Source of the DNA: Branchiostoma floridae
Lineage: Eukaryota > Chordata > Leptocardii > Amphioxiformes > Branchiostomatidae
DNA: 64,000 bases
NCBI RefSeq assembly: GCF_000003815.2
Contig: NC_049984.1
Location: forward strand, 6,279,667 to 6,343,666
Direction of reading: 5' to 3'
Made by a program: the position numbers and the translations under genes. Shown in pieces: positions 62,201 through 64,000 of the stretch. Below the pieces are notes generated by a model. The model did no database searches, was not told the DNA's origin, and worked only from the letters and a program-made list of their open reading frames with translations. Each line of letters starts with the position of its first letter. Within the stretch, counting starts at the first letter, position 1.

Positions 62201-63379
62201 CTCTGCGTATTGGCGGCTCGTGTCGCTAACTATACGAACTCATCCAAGCAGTCACACAACTGCCATGATACACATAAATAAATCTCCATAAAACACTATG
62301 AATATGGGTCTTCAAATGTTTGTTGAGTAGAAAAGCAACCAAAAGGAAGCGACATAAACATTGCCACCATTGTACTCCCAAGGGAGTGTGGCCGTGAAGG
62401 TGGCAGACTAGAGAACGCTCCAAAGATTTATTTGACTGTAACAAATGATTCGTGCTGTCTATGAAAATAAGACTTGACAGAGAGATGTAGATGATATTTT
62501 CATATAATCAGACAGAGTTTTGTTGATGTTGGCGGTGTCGTTTTTTCGTAATGGTTTTTTTAGTCGGGCATTCACGATCAGTGCATTCAGCCCATTGCCC
62601 GTAAAACATCAGCTGGATTGTTCTAGGTACAGCCTTCCTCATGTGAGACAAGAAGTACATACAGTCACGATTTTACTGTCAAAAGAAACCTAAAATATCA
62701 TACTATTAATTTTTTTCTGTGTACTTAGATTTACCACTTACTTCTGAAGAGAGCAAAATATAAAAAAAAAGCGTACCGAGTTAGGCACACTGTCCAGCGT
62801 AGCACAAAATTGGAAGGTTACATACACGAAATTGTCTCTCAGTGTTTGCCGCTCGTAACACGCAGCGCGAAAGGTTCATGAACCACACGAATGCATTTCT
62901 TATTCAAGTATGTTGTTCAAATCTATGAGTAAAAAATTCAGTCATCAAAATTTGACCACTCTCAGGCAACTAGCGATGGAGCGCCATGAGTTTGAGCGCA
63001 AGAAAAAGCGTACCGTGTTGGGGCACCTCCCGTTAGTATTTCCTATACTTTTTATCTTTTTATTTCTATCTAACCAGGGTTACATGTAGCCTGGCTGGCG
63101 ATTTTCAAAGATCCCTGGGGAAAACCGTACATGCATATGACATTGTGGTTATAGGAGTTCAACAGTGGTAGATTTTCTGGCTCGCTCCGGATCCTCACTG
63201 TGTTGTATGTTTCTATTGTTTATTCCAGCACTCGAAGAAGCCTAAGAAGTACCCGGTCCTCGTGTTTGTTCACGGCGGAGACTTCATGTTCGGGACGGGC
63301 TCGGCTTACGACGGGAGTCTGCTGGCAGCAACACAGAACATCGTGGTGGTCACCATCAACTACAGACTGGGGGTGTTAG
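32212..63379 (+). CDS. Carboxylesterase/neuroligin-family protein, 3' incomplete
   Basis: Three exons (32212-32412, 40722-40877, 63229-63379) join in phase to give 169 residues plus a split codon; the rest lies right of the window. Residues 1-20 ([20 protein letters not shown]) form a signal peptide. [18 protein letters not shown], the C88-C110 pair (first disulfide of the family), [26 protein letters not shown] and YDGSLLA, with [13 protein letters not shown] at the end, are hallmarks of the type-B carboxylesterase fold. The oxyanion-hole motif reads HGGD where active enzymes usually have HGGG. This, the very long introns and the [11 protein letters not shown] string recall neuroligins, but the C88-C110 spacer is shorter than in vertebrate neuroligins. 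The serine nucleophile region is outside the window, so enzyme versus adhesion protein is undecided. Confidence 0.88.
32413..40721 (+). other. Esterase-fold gene intron 1, 8.3 kb
   Basis: I found no exon or nested gene. The longest frames (33613-33918, 35860-36144, 36703-37238) have no recognisable domain, codon pattern or splice context. A hydrophobic stretch in the frame at 36703-37056 is the only protein-like hint and I regard it as chance. A short (ATG)n run lies at 38310-38330 and a poly-C run at 38532-38542. Confidence 0.75.
40722..40877 (+). CDS. Esterase-fold gene exon 2
   Basis: The acceptor is TTGTCCGTGTAG and the donor CCCAAG|GTAAAA; phase 0 on both sides. It encodes [20 protein letters not shown], then [20 protein letters not shown] and [12 protein letters not shown]. 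The W-x-G-V and CPQ...EDCLFLN patterns are typical of type-B carboxylesterases and neuroligins. Confidence 0.95.
41621..41908 (+). mobile_element. MITE family A, copy 2, with a T-rich interior
   Basis: The left end TACTCTCCAAGCAGAGGTTA and right end TAACCTCTGCTTGGAGAGTA are identical to copy 1 at 31439-31580. The right half holds GGCCGGACACAGCG and GAAAGCCCGATAAAAACGAC. The left half has been replaced or swamped by a T-rich tract at about 41660-41805. Open frames here are low-complexity artefacts. Confidence 0.9.
44284..44358. repeat. (GAGT)n microsatellite
   Basis: About 75 bp of GAGT units with GAGA and CAGA interruptions. It carries many GTGAGT strings, which resemble splice donors but have no exon context. 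Confidence 0.95.
45145..45465 (+). repeat. Minisatellite of about 40 bp, seven units
   Basis: Units have the form GTACCGGGATGTCTTGGTGC followed by CGGATTTTAGCC and a short variable joint (GGTTGATA, GGTCGGTA, AGTCAATA, ATCCGGTA). Starts are near 45166, 45211, 45252, 45291, 45331, 45371 and 45414. The units at both edges are the most diverged. Confidence 0.9.
47396..47660 (+). repeat. Nested tandem repeat with a 24-bp subunit
   Basis: GTACCTCACAGTGCCAT followed by TGGTAG, GGGTAG or GGATAG repeats three times near 47435-47500. A longer unit (GTGTTTCCCGAGCGCGGGGA then TTCTCGTTACCTC) occurs at about 47397 and 47557. The subunit occurs in modified form (GTCGACAGTGCCATGTGCAG) after the second copy. 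Confidence 0.85.
48230..48350 (-). mobile_element. Retroelement 3' end with (GAT)n tail
   Basis: On the minus strand the sequence ends AGACGGACGGAGGCCAATGA and then GATGATGAT repeats. The upstream part (GGCTTGTTCAGCCACCAAAG, AAGATGTCGACC) resembles the minus-strand fragment at 24150-24290 (GGGCTTGAGCAGCCACATAA, also ending GCCAATGATGATGAT). The two appear to be the same non-LTR family. Confidence 0.55.
52400..53165. repeat. Satellite-like array, period about 182 bp
   Basis: ATGCATTTCATGACC or ATGCATTTTATGACC occurs at 52586, 52766, 52950 and (variant) 53133, giving periods of 180, 184 and 183. Each unit also has CATATGCATATT-type strings, GGTGCCCCCCTCCCCC, GGAAAACAACATCTCAGCCC and TGACATTCACAGTTTGAAGG. 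A more decayed unit precedes 52586. No coding capacity is conserved between units. Confidence 0.92.
54370..54840. promoter_or_regulatory. CpG-rich block in the large intron
   Basis: Within AT-rich DNA this stretch has many CpGs and promoter-type motifs: GATTGGCTG (inverted CCAAT) near 54702, TGACGTAA near 54663 and CCGGAAGTG (ETS type) near 54784. It could be a promoter for an unrecognised nested transcript or a regulatory element. The frames across it (54185-54652, 54571-54837) have no known domain. Confidence 0.35.
56096..56341. repeat. Compound (CT)n-(TA)n-(TA)n-(GA)n microsatellite
   Basis: (CT)n at about 56119-56152 runs into (TA)n to 56200. After a short gap a second (TA)n fills about 56225-56275, and (GA)n ends the block at about 56325-56341. 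The order CT, TA, TA, GA is self-complementary, so one strand can fold back on itself. The long frames on both strands here (YIYIYI-type peptides) are artefacts. Confidence 0.95.
57806..57834. repeat. G-rich run
   Basis: GGGAGGGAGGGAAGGAGG followed by about 12 consecutive G. Four or more G-tracts are present, so G-quadruplex formation is possible. A shorter run of 13 G lies at about 43639-43651. Confidence 0.9.
58430..58486 (+). mobile_element. Probable retroelement 3' tail with (TTCTA)n
   Basis: AATAAA at 58459-58464 is followed directly by CTG and four TTCTA-type units. A hexamer abutting a short pentanucleotide tail is a usual ending of non-LTR elements or their SINEs. The body upstream was not recognised. 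Confidence 0.4.
63229..63379 (+). CDS. Esterase-fold gene exon 3
   Basis: The acceptor is TTTATTCCAG and the donor GTGTTAG|GTGAGT; phase 0 in, phase 1 out. It encodes [20 protein letters not shown], then [17 protein letters not shown] and [13 protein letters not shown]. It covers the oxyanion-hole strand and the next core strand. The following exon should begin within a Gly codon (GVLG-F) and lies beyond the window. Confidence 0.96.
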
Positions 63380-64000
63380 GTGAGTTCGGGAATTGTCTTT
63401 TTTTGTTTTCTAAATATCAACCACTGCACAGAGGTATTCCTTAAGCAGTTCTTCCCAGAAATAGATTCTGATACGAGTTGGAGCAACAAAAGAGCAACAA
63501 ACAATGCCACTCATGATCGTTGGCTGCTATGCGGTTGACTTAATCTCCAAGCAGATCCTACGGTGCCATAAGATAGTATCAAAGCTGGCCAAGGAGTATA
63601 GCCGGCTCAGGGAGTCAAACGGGCATTACGCACCGTGGATCTGGTTGGAGATTACGGTTGACTGTGAATGTCTTCCAGTCCCTTTCGTAGTCTCCTAGAA
63701 TTAATGTCATTGAAACATATCATTGTTTTTAGTGGTCTCTTTTTACAATGATATCAATAACTAAGCTTCTAGTTGCAATTTGCCCTTAGACATGAACTTG
63801 CAAATGCACTTTCATTTATAATGATAATGATAATGATAATGGCAATGATGATAACTTTATTGCAAATTCATGCCCGAGGGCTGATTGCAAGGGAAGCGAA
63901 ACAATGATATACATGAGTAATGAAAGTCATAAAAAGATTAAAGGTGAAATAAGAGATATCCTGAATCTATATCTACTTAAAGGGTTCGCATATTGCCATG
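63380..64000 (+). other. Start of esterase-fold gene intron 3
   Basis: No exon is seen in the remaining 620 bp. The frame at 63504-63698 has no family similarity. The right part holds a retroelement tail on the minus strand. Confidence 0.7.
63817..64000 (-). mobile_element. Non-LTR retroelement 3' end, partial
   Basis: Read on the minus strand, the sequence runs CTTGCAATCAGCCCTCGGGC, ATGAATTTGCAATAAAGTTA and then a (ATCATT/ATTATC)n tail ending near 63820. AATAAA just before a short simple-repeat tail is typical of LINE 3' ends. The body continues off the right edge. Confidence 0.6.

Larger units (their letters stand above)
40878..63228 (+). other. Esterase-fold gene intron 2, 22.4 kb
   Basis: This large intron makes up a third of the window. 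It contains a MITE, several minisatellites, a satellite-like array at 52400-53165, a CpG-rich block at 54370-54840, long AT/CT/GA microsatellites and LINE-type tails. No nested gene is convincingly supported. The frames at 43848-44128, 44582-44932, 54185-54652, 55067-55363, 56451-56843 and 58733-59008 show no family signatures. Confidence 0.75.

Noticed and set aside
1-64000. CRISPR arrays, bacterial operons, phage or viral genes
   Set aside because: None of the direct repeats has regular repeat-spacer structure, and the genes are spliced animal genes.

Overview
The window looks like nuclear DNA of an invertebrate deuterostome, most likely a lancelet (amphioxus, Branchiostoma). The evidence is three animal genes with many GT-AG introns, closest to chordate families, in AT-leaning DNA full of short degenerate minisatellites, inverted-repeat (MITE-like) elements and non-LTR retrotransposon tails. 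The species call is inference. There is nothing bacterial, viral or CRISPR-like, and most open frames are chance ORFs in introns or spacers.

Layout. (1) 1-4780: no recognised exon; degenerate repeats. (2) 4781-18774, plus strand: a membrane-type matrix metalloproteinase resembling MMP17/MMP25. Ten exons are joined here in consistent phase to give 528 residues: part of the prodomain with cysteine switch, an RKRR furin site, a [11 protein letters not shown] catalytic domain, a four-blade hemopexin domain and a C-terminal hydrophobic stretch. The signal-peptide exon was not found. A 66-bp frame-preserving cassette exon may lie between the furin site and the catalytic domain. (3) 18775-21600: the 3' region of that gene and a spacer, then the 3' end of a convergent gene. 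(4) 23346-25775, minus strand: a complete four-exon MTFP1 (MTP18, mitochondrial fission process protein 1), 165 residues, probably with a 1.75-kb 3'UTR. Two nuclear-receptor-like direct repeats lie upstream. (5) 25776-32211: a spacer with two oppositely oriented copies of one MITE family, a second MITE family, and a GC-rich leader. (6) 32212 to beyond the right edge, plus strand: the first three coding exons of a carboxylesterase/neuroligin-family gene (signal peptide, cysteine loop, oxyanion-hole region), separated by introns of 8.3 and 22.4 kb. The gene continues outside the window.

The three genes have unrelated jobs: pericellular proteolysis, inner-mitochondrial-membrane dynamics, and a secreted or surface esterase-fold protein. 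I see no operon-like or pathway link and no undescribed multi-gene system. The most interesting points are the candidate MMP cassette exon, a minisatellite of splice-donor-like sequences just downstream of an MMP exon, the duplicated nuclear-receptor-type module upstream of MTFP1, the MITE-associated 48-bp duplication upstream of the esterase-fold gene, and several period-structured repeats, one of them reading as 23-residue repeats in two frames.
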